Shown: piece after piece, positions 15,575-24,326 of the stretch
Layout of the letters: each line of letters opens with the position of its first letter
How positions within the stretch are numbered: position 1 is the first letter of the stretch
NCBI RefSeq assembly: GCF_001113365.1
Contig: NZ_CKYA01000013.1
Coordinates: forward strand, 1 to 34,302
Direction of reading: 5' to 3'
DNA length: 34,302 nucleotides
Source of the DNA: Streptococcus pneumoniae
GTDB lineage: Bacteria > Bacillota > Bacilli > Lactobacillales > Streptococcaceae
The notes under the pieces: model-generated
The model's database searches: none
The model's input: only the letters and a program-made list of their open reading frames with translations
Told to the model about the DNA's origin: nothing
Translations under genes and position numbers: made by a program

Positions 15575-15585
15575 TTCATTCATGT

Positions 15586-16446
15586 TTATTTGATTTTTTT
15601 AGCTAGCATGGTCGCAAAGCGTAGTTGAATACGATTGCCATTTTCGTCACGACGGTGCAAATGGCCTGGATTTTCATTGTACTTAACCAAGTCCCAGTCC
15701 TTGTAATAGTCTGCCAATTCCCCTTCTTTAAAGGTAAATGGGAAGTTCACAGAGCAAGGGTAATCTTCCGTATCCATAGCACAAACGATAAGATTATAAC
15801 CACCGACCGTGGTATGCTCCTGCATATTTTTGATAATTGCAGGAATGCGGTCTGCTTGCAAAAACATCAAAACAACTGTCGAAACGATGAAATCATACGC
15901 TTGCCCAATGCTGGCTGAATTGATATCGTAGAGACCAACTGGCATGTCCAGATCTTCCTGCTCCACAATACTTTGCAAGATTTTAAGGGCCAGTTCATTT
16001 TGATCTACAGCTATCACATCAAAACCTTGTTGGGCTAAAAAGAGAGAATTACGACCTTGACCACAGCCCAAATCCAAGGCTTTCCCTAGTTTTACTGTCT
16101 GCATAGCCTCTAGGACCTCTGAATGAACCGGATTGGTATTGTATTTCTTAGGAAAATAATCCTCAGGTTTACAATAAAACTCCAAATACCATTCCACATC
16201 GTCTGTTACAGCCTCCACTCGGTGCCAAGCTTGTGGTTGTGCCATGGGATTGTCGGATCCTGCTTCAAAGAGGTGCTCAGCTAAAACCTCACCATCTTCT
16301 GTCAATTCAATAAACTTGAGAGCTCCCTTCAAGACAGTAATTTTCCCCCAAGTCCCAACCTTGGTATTGTGTTTCTGCTGAACAGCCTCTGGCATGGTTT
16401 CTTTATTCCACAAGGGCATACGTTTATAGGCAACTAATTTTTCCAT
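15586..16446 (-). CDS. tehB: TehB-like SAM-dependent methyltransferase
   Basis: 286 residues if translation begins at the second ATG (16446), which has GAGG eight bases upstream; the first ATG at 16452 is too close to it. The N-terminal ~90 residues form a small cupin-like TehB N domain (DUF1971: VGTWGKITVLKGALKF, HLFEAGSDNP). The C-terminal methyltransferase has motif I ALDLGCGQGRNSLFL and post-I VIAVDQNELAL. In enterobacteria TehB methylates tellurite and confers tolerance; the natural substrate in streptococci is unknown. It is the last gene of rnr-smpB-tehB. Confidence 0.85.
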   Translation of the reverse strand: MEKLVAYKRMPLWNKETMPEAVQQKHNTKVGTWGKITVLKGALKFIELTEDGEVLAEHLFEAGSDNPMAQPQAWHRVEAVTDDVEWYLEFYCKPEDYFPKKYNTNPVHSEVLEAMQTVKLGKALDLGCGQGRNSLFLAQQGFDVIAVDQNELALKILQSIVEQEDLDMPVGLYDINSASIGQAYDFIVSTVVLMFLQADRIPAIIKNMQEHTTVGGYNLIVCAMDTEDYPCSVNFPFTFKEGELADYYKDWDLVKYNENPGHLHRRDENGNRIQLRFATMLAKKIK

Positions 16447-16461
16447 TTCCATTTCCTCTTT

Positions 16462-16929
16462 TTATCGCTGATTAACAGCTTTCATCACGCGCGCAATATC
16501 ACGATTCTGCTCACGTCGTTTGATAGACTCCCGTTTGTCATAGTCATGCTTTCCTTTAGCTAGACCTAAAAGGAGCTTGGCATAGCCATCTTTGATATAG
16601 ACTTTTAGGGGAACCAGGGTCATTCCTGTTCCTTTAGTCTCTTGTTCTAATTTTTGGATTTGTTTCTTATGGAGCAAGAGTTTACGACGACGTTCTGGTT
16701 CTTGGTTCCAGATATTGCCCTCTTCGTAAGGAGCGATATGAACATTACTCAACCAGACCTCCCCATTTTTCACTTGAGCAAAGCCATCCTTGAGATTGAT
16801 TCGAGCTGCTCTCACACTCTTGATTTCAGTTCCAGTCAGGACCATCCCTGCCTCTAGCGTATCTACGATTGTATAGTCGTGACGCGCCTTTTTATTTTGT
16901 GCGACGACCTTTCCCTCGCCCTTTGCCAT
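16462..16929 (-). CDS. smpB: SsrA-binding protein SmpB
   Basis: 155 residues, full length. It has the [19 protein letters not shown] beta-barrel start, TGTEIKSVR and the C-terminal basic tail with [17 protein letters not shown] that enters the ribosome A site. SmpB delivers tmRNA to stalled ribosomes. Its start lies inside the end of rnr: the genes overlap by 38 bases in different frames, a tight coupling of two partners in trans-translation (RNase R degrades the nonstop mRNA). Confidence 0.96.
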
Positions 16930-19246
16930 GCTTGGCTCCTTTCTTAGCTACTTCCTTGTAAAAAGGTTTCTTGCCTTTTTTCTTCTTGTCTTTTTGTGAA
17001 TGCTTGCGCTTATCATTTGAGTGTCCTGATTTTCTCTTATCTTCCTTCTTATCTGAACGACGACTTGAACCACGCCCTCTGTCTTTGCGACCAGCTTGTT
17101 TCAAGCCTTTTTCAATCACATCAAACTCACTTGGAATATAAGAAAAGTCAATTTCACCTGTCATCTTATCCGCTCTTTCAACTCGGATACGGATTTGCTG
17201 ACCTACACGGAAAGTTGTTCCTGATTTCTCTCCACGAAGAGTCAAATCACGTTCATTGAAATGATAAAATTCGGGTAAATTAGTGATGTGAATCAAGCCC
17301 TCAACTGTATTCGGCAATTCAACAAAAAGACCAAATTTAACGATGCTAGACACAACCGCATCGTACTCTTCGCCCACGTATTCTTCCATGTACTCAGCCT
17401 TTTTCATGGCTTCGACTTCACGCTCAGCCTCGATGGCACGACGCTCACGGTTGGAAGACTGGGTAGCAATCTCTGGAATCACTTGCTCAAAATGCTCTGC
17501 TATTTCCTTAGAACGGCCGTAATCACGAATCATACGGTGAACAAGAAGGTCTGGATAACGGCGAATGGGGCTGGTAAAGTGAGTGTAATAGTCAGCAGCA
17601 AGTCCATAGTGACCGTGATTGTGCTCCGAATAACGAGCCTGCTGCATAGAGCGAAGAAGCATCATGGACAATACATCCGCATACGGTTCCCCCTCAACTA
17701 CTCGCATAATATCTTGAAGTGCCTCTTGACTCATTTCACTAGCAGTTCCATAAATTCGAATACCGAAACTCGAAGCATAATCAATAAACTTCTGAACTTT
17801 TTCAGCCTTAGGCTCCTCGTGAATTCGATAGATAAAAGGTAAGTCCAGCTTGCTAAAATGCTCAGCAACTGTTTCATTGGCCATCAGCATAAAGGATTCA
17901 ATCATGCGCTCGGCAACACCACGTTGCCGAAGAACGATATCAACAGGCTTACCTTGTTTATCCACTAAAATCTTAGCTTCATTGGTATCAAAATTGAGGG
18001 CTCCACGTTTCACACGCATATTTTCTAAAGTTTCATGAAGCTTGGCCATAAGTTCGATACTTGGAACAATTTTCTGATACTCTTGTCTCTTTTCCTCGTC
18101 GCCCTCTAAGATATCATTGACATCGCTATAGGTCATACGAAAACTGGTCTTGATAACTGTTTGTGTAATGGTATAGTTGACCACACGACCATGTTTATCA
18201 ATCTCCATAATAGCAGATTGGGTCAGGCGGTCAACTTGGGGATTGAGAGAGCAGATGCCATTTGACAATCGTTCTGGAAGCATTGGCACCACTCGGTCTG
18301 TTACATAGACTGAAGTCGCGCGGTTAAGGGCTTCCTTATCAAGGGCAGAACCCTCGGTCACATAGTAGGAAACATCTGCGATGTGAACTCCGAGTTCCAG
18401 ATTGCCATTTTTCATAGGCTTGATGTGAACTGCGTCGTCCAAATCCTTGGCGTCAGCACCATCAATGGTAAAGATAATCTCATCTCTTAGATCTAGACGA
18501 CCTTCCATATCTTTTTGAGACGGAGCATCAGGCACACTTTCCGCTTCCTTGACAACAGCTTCTGGAAACTCAGATACAATGTCCATAGACTCCAAAACCT
18601 CAAGGACATCAATTCCGACATCTGTTGAGTGTCCCACCACATCGAGAACACTCGCCACAAAGAAATCATGTTTCTTGCTTGGGTATTTATCGATAAAGAC
18701 CTTGAGAACTTCGGTTCCCTCCAGTTTAAGGGCTGGTTTCTTAACATAGATCGGTTGACTGATTTTCTGATTTTTCGAACGGATGTAGCCAGCATACTTA
18801 GGCTTTTCCTGATCTAGAACGATTTGGCCGACAACAGTTGTCAGACTGTGTTCTAGGATATCAATAATTTTGGCTTCGGCAGCTGTTCCCTTGTTGCGGT
18901 CAGCGACTTTTTTGATGACGACCTCAACGGTATCACCATCAATAGCATAGTTGACATCGTTTTTTCCTACAAAAAGGTCGTCCTCCTCGCCTTCCAGACT
19001 AACAAAGCCAAATCCATTTTTATGGGCATGAAAAATCCCCTTGAGAGTAATCTCGTGTTTTTTCTTGACTTCCAAAGTCAAAGTTCCATCTTCTTCAAAG
19101 CGAATCTGATGCTTTCTTTCCATTAGGGACAAGGTTTTAATCAACTCACGAAAATCCTTGGACCCGTCTTTTCCCAAAGCCTGAGCCAAGTCATTGACAG
19201 TTACCTTTCCCTTGTCTTGTAAATATTCTTTTATTCTATCTTTCAT
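16892..19246 (-). CDS. rnr: Ribonuclease R
   Basis: 784 residues. The domains in order are an N-terminal helix-turn-helix-like region ([12 protein letters not shown]), two cold-shock domains ([13 protein letters not shown] near 70), the RNB catalytic domain with [13 protein letters not shown] (Mg-binding Asp cluster near 270), an S1 domain ([19 protein letters not shown] near 640), and a Lys/Arg/Gly-rich tail. It is a processive 3'-5' exoribonuclease able to unwind structured RNA, working with SmpB/tmRNA. A terminator separates it from secG upstream, although a promoter of its own is not obvious. Confidence 0.96.
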
Positions 19247-19299
19247 ATTTTCTTTCTAGATTTTCTATTTTCTTTTACTGTAAAACCTTCTCAAATATC

Positions 19300-19337
19300 T
19301 TTTAAAAATAAAAAGAGGCAAAGACCTAGTCCTGCCC
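19300..19337 (-). terminator. Terminator between secG and rnr
   Basis: Minus strand GGCAGGAC, loop TAG, GTCTTTGCC (one bulge), then TCTTTTTATTTTT. It lies just after the secG stop. Confidence 0.6.
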
Positions 19338-19346
19338 ATTATTTTC

Positions 19347-19580
19347 TTATCTACTTGATAATACCGTCAATGCTAAGGCAATGGCTAGCCAGAAAAAGAC
19401 TAAAATCCCTGTCAAACGCTGCATTACAGCTTCAAAACCGCGTGCTTTACTGCGTTCAAACAAATCACCTGAGCTGGCATCAAATACATTGCTGGATTGG
19501 TTTTTGGTTGGTTGCATGAAAATCGCAATCACAATCACAACAGATAATACTAATAAAATGGTTAATAATAGGTTATACAT
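19347..19580 (-). CDS. secG: Preprotein translocase subunit SecG
   Basis: 77 residues with two membrane helices (LLLTILLVLSVVIVIAIFMQP and ILVFFWLAIALALTVLSS). These are joined by the typical SecG loop NQSSNVFDASSGDLFERSKARGFE. It is the small accessory subunit of SecYEG. AAGGAG lies upstream of the ATG, and rpmG ends 39 bases before it, so the two genes are probably cotranscribed. Confidence 0.94.
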   Translation of the reverse strand: MYNLLLTILLVLSVVIVIAIFMQPTKNQSSNVFDASSGDLFERSKARGFEAVMQRLTGILVFFWLAIALALTVLSSR

Positions 19581-19619
19581 ATCAAACTCCTTAAAATCCC
19601 TATTATTTTACCATAAAAT

Positions 19620-19769
19620 CTACTTAGATTCAAGATGTAGGGTTACTTTTCTTTCCTTGGGACAATACTTTAAAACCTCAATCTTGTCTGGATGGGTTTT
19701 TGAATTTTTACTGGTTAGGTAATTGATACTGCCACAAGAGGAGCATTTGAGATTGATTTTTACTCGCAC
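19620..19769 (-). CDS. rpmG: Ribosomal protein L33 (RpmG type), GTG start
   Basis: 49 residues, [20 protein letters not shown] at the start and KVTLHLESK at the end, clearly L33. Cys pair C9/C12 and a single Cys at residue 36 (YCPKERK) remain; the last Cys of a four-Cys zinc site is absent. The start is GTG, and its G is the last base of the pmrA TAG stop (TAGTG), so translation is coupled to pmrA. AAAGGAAA serves as ribosome site. Few genomes keep an L33 gene directly after a multidrug efflux gene outside this group. Confidence 0.9.
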
Positions 19770-20968
19770 TAGATTTCCTTTACTTTTAATAATGTTCGAA
19801 ATTGAAGCAGGTTAAAGAGACAACTAAAGGCAACACAAAGGCTTGTCGCATAAAAGACAGCATGGTAACCAAATTGACCTGCTACTGCAGAACCTGCCAT
19901 AGGCCCAACGACACCTCCCAGATAAAAGAATACCTGATTGAAGGCAAAGACCCTTGAAATACCGGCTTTGGGAGTCATCTTGCTGAGAAGGGCATTGACT
20001 CCGGGAATCAAGGCACCGGTTCCCAATCCAAAGAGGAAACGATAAAGTCCTAGTTGAAGAGGGCTAGAGGCATTGGCACAGAGGAGATAGATGATGACTG
20101 AATAAAACTGGGCGACAACTAAGAGGCGATGGTTGCCCACCTTGTCACCTAGCTTGCCCATGACTCCTGCACTCATCATACTGGAAAAGCCCATACTGGA
20201 TACAATCAAACCAGAGACAAAAAGAAGATTCTCTGTCTGCCCTAAGTCGCGTACATAAAGAGCCAAAATAGGGCCAATCGATTGAGCTGAAAATTGGATG
20301 ACAAAACTGGTCAGAAAGAGGTTGACCAAAAGATAGGGATATTTAACTGATGTAAATAATTCCTTGGTTGGGATGACCTTTTCCTTGGCTACTGGTTGAA
20401 AATCTTCCTTGATAAAGCAAATAGTCAAAACAGCAGCTAAGAATAGAAAACTACCAACCAGTAAGAAAACAGTACGAATGCCAAATAATTCTGCAATAAA
20501 TCCCCCGATAAAGGGACCAGTTAGAGTACCTGCAACTACGCCTGTAGACAAAGTACCTAAGGCAGAGCCTGATTTCTCCTTGGGAACTTGACTGGCTATC
20601 AAAGCAGTTGCATTAGGAACAAATCCTGCAAATACACCGTTTAATAACCGAAGAAAGATTAACCAATAAATATTTGGCACAAAGGCCAAGCCTCCCATAG
20701 TGATAGTCATGGCCAGGCCAGCTCGAATCATCATGGGTTTTCGACCGTATTTGTCAGCAAGAATGCCCCAGATAGGAGAGAAAAGTGCTGCAGAAATGGC
20801 AGAGACAGAAATAGCTAAGCCTGCATAAAAAGCAGCTTGATCACTTCTTACACCCAGATTTTCCACAAAGATGGGCATAAAAGGCACAACCAAAGAAATA
20901 CTGGCTCCAGTCAGAAAATTACCAAACCAGGCAATGCGCAGATTATCCTTCCAGTTAATCTCTGTCAT
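19769..20968 (-). CDS. pmrA: PmrA multidrug efflux transporter (MFS)
   Basis: 399 residues from [18 protein letters not shown]; 23 upstream in-frame residues overlap coaE and are not used. There are twelve hydrophobic segments with MFS motif A at [13 protein letters not shown] (loop 2-3) and the antiporter-type motif C region TGPFIGG. PmrA is the pneumococcal drug/H+ antiporter linked to norfloxacin and dye efflux. The ATG directly follows the coaE TAA (TAAGATG), so it is the distal part of the ybeY-to-pmrA run. A conserved, not acquired, gene here. Confidence 0.9.
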
Positions 20969-20969
20969 C

Positions 20970-21560
20970 TTAGCTACCTCCCTCAAGAAGGATAGGCACC
21001 TGAGTGAGAAGCTGGTCCTGATTGCCATTGTTGTCAAGAATATGGCTGGCTAAATCTTTCTTTTTTTCTAAAGGCCACTGGGCTGCCAGACGAGACTCGG
21101 CTTCATCCTTGGACAGCTGGTCCCTTTTCATTAGACGTTCTACTTGGACATCTCGGTCCACATAGACCAACCAAGTCTCATCAAACCAAGAGACGTAGTC
21201 CTGCTCAAAAAGTAGGGGAATATCCATGAAGAAAATCTCTTCTGTCTGAGCCAACTGGTCTCTCAAAGTAGCCAGTTCCTCACGGATAATCTCCCCTTGA
21301 ATTTGCTTAGACCATTCCCGTTCTTCAGGATTTGAAAAGATAAGACTAGCTAGGAGAGGGCGATTGAGTTCTCCGTTTTCAAGGATGATTTCTTGCCCAA
21401 AGTGCTGGACTAGAGCCTGAAACAAACGACCACCAGGTTTCTGTAGTTGGTGAACAAGAGCGTCGGCATCCACCACTTGAAAGTCTTGCTTTCTTAGAAA
21501 ATTTGTCACAGTTGACTTACCAGAGGCAATTCCCCCAGTGATTCCGATGATTTTTCCCAT
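20970..21560 (-). CDS. coaE: Dephospho-CoA kinase
   Basis: 196 residues from MGKIIGITGGIASGKSTV. The P-loop GGIASGKST is at residues 8-16, VVDADALVHQ is the substrate-binding DADxxxH/Q segment, and FMDIPLLFE is the lid region. It phosphorylates dephospho-CoA, the last step of CoA synthesis. The ATG overlaps the mutM TGA by one base (TGATG) and has AGGAGG upstream. Cotranscribed with mutM and pmrA. Confidence 0.94.
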   Translation of the reverse strand: MGKIIGITGGIASGKSTVTNFLRKQDFQVVDADALVHQLQKPGGRLFQALVQHFGQEIILENGELNRPLLASLIFSNPEEREWSKQIQGEIIREELATLRDQLAQTEEIFFMDIPLLFEQDYVSWFDETWLVYVDRDVQVERLMKRDQLSKDEAESRLAAQWPLEKKKDLASHILDNNGNQDQLLTQVPILLEGGS

Positions 21561-22384
21561 CAACCCCTCCTTTGGCACTGAGGACAAAAATGGGTGCCTC
21601 GTCCACCGAGCTGGAATTTCTCAATCACTGTCCCACAGCGCGAACATGCTTGACCAGCCTTGTCATAGACCTGATGAAAATCTTGCATGGTTCCATCTTC
21701 CCCAAAGGCATTGGTATAAGTCCGAATGGTAGAGCCACCTTTTTCAACGGCCTGTCCCAAAACAGCAATGGTCTGGTCATGAATGGCTGTCGCTTCTGCT
21801 GCTGTCAAAGTCTGAGAAGGTCTTGCTGGATGAACCTGAGCTCGCCAAAGAACCTCATCCACATAGATATTACCAAGTCCAGCTACCAAGGTTTGGTCTA
21901 GAAGATGGGATTTGATAGGCTTTTTAGACTTGGATAGAGCAGCTTGAAAGACCTGCACATCAAAGTCTTGTTCGCTTGGTTCAGGACCTAATTTTTTAGA
22001 AAGAAAGTAGGCTTCCAAAAGGTCAGGCGCCAAGAGTTCCATAGTACCAAACTTGCGAACATCCTCATAAACAAGCGTGCCACCATCTTCAAACTGGAAG
22101 AAAACATGGGCATGCTTGCGTTCAGGAACCTGGTCCAGATAGTAAAAATACTTGCCCTCCATCCGCAGATGGGAAATCAAGACCTTGTCTGTCAGGTAGA
22201 AAAGCAAGTATTTGCCACGATGTCCCATTGACTCAACAATCTGACTAGGCAATTCCCTTTGAAACTCTTCCAAATCCGTCTTAATCATCTTGGGATAGCG
22301 AATTTCTACACTCGAAATCTTCTTTCCCAAAATCAATTTTTCTAGGCCACGACGAACAGTTTCAACCTCAGGTAATTCAGGCAT
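21560..22384 (-). CDS. mutM: Formamidopyrimidine-DNA glycosylase
   Basis: 274 residues from MPELPEVETVRRGL. Pro2 is the catalytic nucleophile and Glu3 the acid after Met removal, so the start must be here and not at the upstream in-frame Met (22426). It carries the H2TH region (GLGNIYVDEVLWRA) and a C-terminal zinc finger (CSRCG ... CPQC). It excises 8-oxoguanine and nicks the abasic site. Useful in pneumococcus, which makes much H2O2. It lies in the run era-mutM-coaE. Confidence 0.96.
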   Translation of the reverse strand: MPELPEVETVRRGLEKLILGKKISSVEIRYPKMIKTDLEEFQRELPSQIVESMGHRGKYLLFYLTDKVLISHLRMEGKYFYYLDQVPERKHAHVFFQFEDGGTLVYEDVRKFGTMELLAPDLLEAYFLSKKLGPEPSEQDFDVQVFQAALSKSKKPIKSHLLDQTLVAGLGNIYVDEVLWRAQVHPARPSQTLTAAEATAIHDQTIAVLGQAVEKGGSTIRTYTNAFGEDGTMQDFHQVYDKAGQACSRCGTVIEKFQLGGRGTHFCPQCQRRG

Positions 22385-22432
22385 AAGTCCTCCTTCTGTA
22401 AAAACAAGAAGCAGGCATGAGCCCACCTCTAC

Positions 22433-23332
22433 TTAGTATTCTTTTTCATTATAGCCAAAGTCAGCCAAATCTAGCTTTTTATCGCGCCAGTTTTTCTTGA
22501 CCTTGACCCATGTTTCTAGGAAGACCTTATCTCCTAGCATAAGTTCGATATCACGACGGGCCATGCTACCGATTTTCTTAAGCATAGCGCCACCTTTTCC
22601 GATGATAATCCCTTTTTGGCTATCGCGCTCGACCATGATGGTTGCACGGATGTGAACCTTGTCTGTCTCTTCATCTCGTTTCATAGAGTCAACAACCACA
22701 GCAACTGAGTGAGGAATTTCTTCGCGTGTTAGGTGCAAAACTTTCTCGCGAACCATTTCTGAAACCAAGAATCGTTCTGGATGATCTGTGATTTGATCAG
22801 ACGGGAAATATTGGAAACCTTCGTCCAAATTTTCACTCAAAATATCCACTAGACGAGAGACGTTATTTCCCTGAAGAGCTGAGATTGGAACAATTTCCTT
22901 GAAGTCCATTTGGTTACGGAAGTCATCAATCTGAGACAAGAGCTGGTCTGGATGAACCTTATCAATCTTGTTCACCACCAAAATCACAGGAACCTTGGCA
23001 GCCTTGAGACGCTCGATAATCATATCGTCTCCCTTACCACGCGCTTCATCAGCAGGCACCATAAAAAGAACGGTATCCACTTCACGAAGGGTGCTATAGG
23101 CAGATTCGACCATGAAATCTCCAAGGGCCGTTTTAGGTTTGTGAATCCCTGGTGTGTCGATAAAGACGATTTGCTCCTTATCAGTCGTGTAAATTCCCAT
23201 GATTTTGTTGCGCGTTGTCTGCGCCTTGTCACTCATGATGGCAATCTTTTGCCCCATAACATGATTTAAAAAAGTTGACTTCCCAACGTTGGGACGTCCT
23301 AAAATGGCTACAAAGCCTGATTTAAAAGTCAT
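22433..23332 (-). CDS. era: GTPase Era
   Basis: 299 residues. The GTPase motifs are G1 GRPNVGKST (residues 10-18), G3 DTPG and G4 NKID, with a C-terminal KH domain carrying IIIGKGGAMLKKIG. Era binds the 3' end of 16S rRNA and assists 30S maturation. GAGG precedes the ATG. It follows dgkA and ybeY, a conserved order linking ribosome maturation genes with the lipid-carrier kinase. Confidence 0.97.
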   Translation of the reverse strand: MTFKSGFVAILGRPNVGKSTFLNHVMGQKIAIMSDKAQTTRNKIMGIYTTDKEQIVFIDTPGIHKPKTALGDFMVESAYSTLREVDTVLFMVPADEARGKGDDMIIERLKAAKVPVILVVNKIDKVHPDQLLSQIDDFRNQMDFKEIVPISALQGNNVSRLVDILSENLDEGFQYFPSDQITDHPERFLVSEMVREKVLHLTREEIPHSVAVVVDSMKRDEETDKVHIRATIMVERDSQKGIIIGKGGAMLKKIGSMARRDIELMLGDKVFLETWVKVKKNWRDKKLDLADFGYNEKEY

Positions 23333-23348
23333 AATTTCCTCTTACTGT

Positions 23349-23744
23349 TTAAAATAATAAATCCCAGATTCGTGGGAGAAAAATCAATGCGCCTGTTAAG
23401 GCCGCGAAAAGAGAGACCACTAATACCGCGCCAGCCGCCATATCCTTGGCATTTTTAGCCAGCATGGAAAAGTGATAGTGACTGGCCAAATCCACTACAT
23501 TTTCAATAGCAGAATTGATAATTTCAAAAGCTACTACCAAGAAAATGCTCAATAGGAGAAAGAGCCATTCGATTCGTGAGACCTGAAAAACAAAACCTGC
23601 AAGAATGACTACAAGAGCCGTTACTGCATGTTTTCGCATATTACGTTCTTCCTTGATTGCAGTAAAAATTCCTGTGAGGGCAAATTCTAAACTGGATATC
23701 AGGTCACGATTTTTCCATTTTCGTTTATTGTCTTGTGAGTCCAT
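23349..23744 (-). CDS. dgkA: Undecaprenol kinase (DgkA family)
   Basis: 131 residues with three hydrophobic helices. It shows the DgkA family sequence FEIINSAIENVVDL (metal- and lipid-binding Glu residues) and AKDMAAGAVLV. In Gram-positives this family phosphorylates undecaprenol, feeding the carrier pool for the cell wall. Its first 20 bases overlap the end of ybeY. With popT in the same window this gives two genes acting on undecaprenyl phosphate, although in separate operons. Confidence 0.92.
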   Translation of the reverse strand: MDSQDNKRKWKNRDLISSLEFALTGIFTAIKEERNMRKHAVTALVVILAGFVFQVSRIEWLFLLLSIFLVVAFEIINSAIENVVDLASHYHFSMLAKNAKDMAAGAVLVVSLFAALTGALIFLPRIWDLLF

Positions 23745-24222
23745 AGGCTGTCAAAATTTCTTCTTGTAAACCGAACATCTCCGCTTCTTCTTCCGGAGTA
23801 TAGTGATCATAGCCGTTGATATGTAAAAAGCCGTGTACTGCCAAGAAGCCCATCTCACGCTCAAAGCTATGACCATATTCCTCAGCTTGCTCATGAGCCT
23901 TATCGATAGAGATGAACAATTCCCCAATATAGGCATCAAACTCAGACATCATCTCTGCCAATTCTGGATTTTCAAGTAAATCCTCTTCGTCAAAGGCAAT
24001 TTCCAACTCTGGTTTATACTCAAGGCTGATGACATCTGTCGGACGGTCTGTGTCACGGTACTCCAGATTGAGTTCATGACTACGTTCATTGGTCACAAAG
24101 GTGACTGCCATCTCCTTGTCTTCTTTGCCTAATTTTTGGGCTGCAAATTCCAAAATTTCTTGGGTTTGTTGCAACATTTCTTTTGAAACTTGACCAGTTT
24201 CATCTACCATTTCAATATACAT
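23725..24222 (-). CDS. ybeY: Endoribonuclease YbeY
   Basis: 165 residues. The metal-binding motif HGFLHINGYDH (three His) is near residue 128. The N-terminal part has VTFVTNERSHELNLEYRDTD and DVISLEY. YbeY is an RNase involved in 16S rRNA 3' maturation and quality control. It is the first gene of the ybeY-dgkA-era-mutM-coaE-pmrA run and lies under an extended -10 promoter divergent from pavA. Confidence 0.95.
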   Translation of the reverse strand: MYIEMVDETGQVSKEMLQQTQEILEFAAQKLGKEDKEMAVTFVTNERSHELNLEYRDTDRPTDVISLEYKPELEIAFDEEDLLENPELAEMMSEFDAYIGELFISIDKAHEQAEEYGHSFEREMGFLAVHGFLHINGYDHYTPEEEAEMFGLQEEILTAYGLTRQ

Positions 24223-24251
24223 GTGCTTCTCGTTTCTCTTTACTTGGCTTT

Positions 24252-24260
24252 ATTATACCA
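24252..24260 (-). promoter_or_regulatory. ybeY extended -10 promoter
   Basis: Minus strand TGGTATAAT, 29 bases before the ybeY ATG. It is back to back with the pavA promoter, about 30 bases apart. Confidence 0.6.
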
Positions 24261-24287
24261 CATTTCCATGATTTTATTCTACCTTTT

Positions 24288-24296
24288 TGATATAAT
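24288..24296 (+). promoter_or_regulatory. pavA extended -10 promoter
   Basis: TGATATAAT, an extended -10, 30 bases before the pavA ATG; no good -35 at 17 bases. Confidence 0.6.
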
Positions 24297-24326
24297 ACTA
24301 TGGAATACAATCACAAGGAGAGAACG

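Larger units (their letters stand above)
15532..15579. repeat. Direct repeat copy B flanking hicAB
   Basis: Partner of the copy at 14814-14858 and in the same orientation; the pair encloses hicA and hicB. Confidence 0.85.

Noticed and set aside
16892..16929. Possible frameshift or fusion at the rnr/smpB junction
   Set aside because: Both proteins are complete; it is a 38-base overlap of two intact genes.
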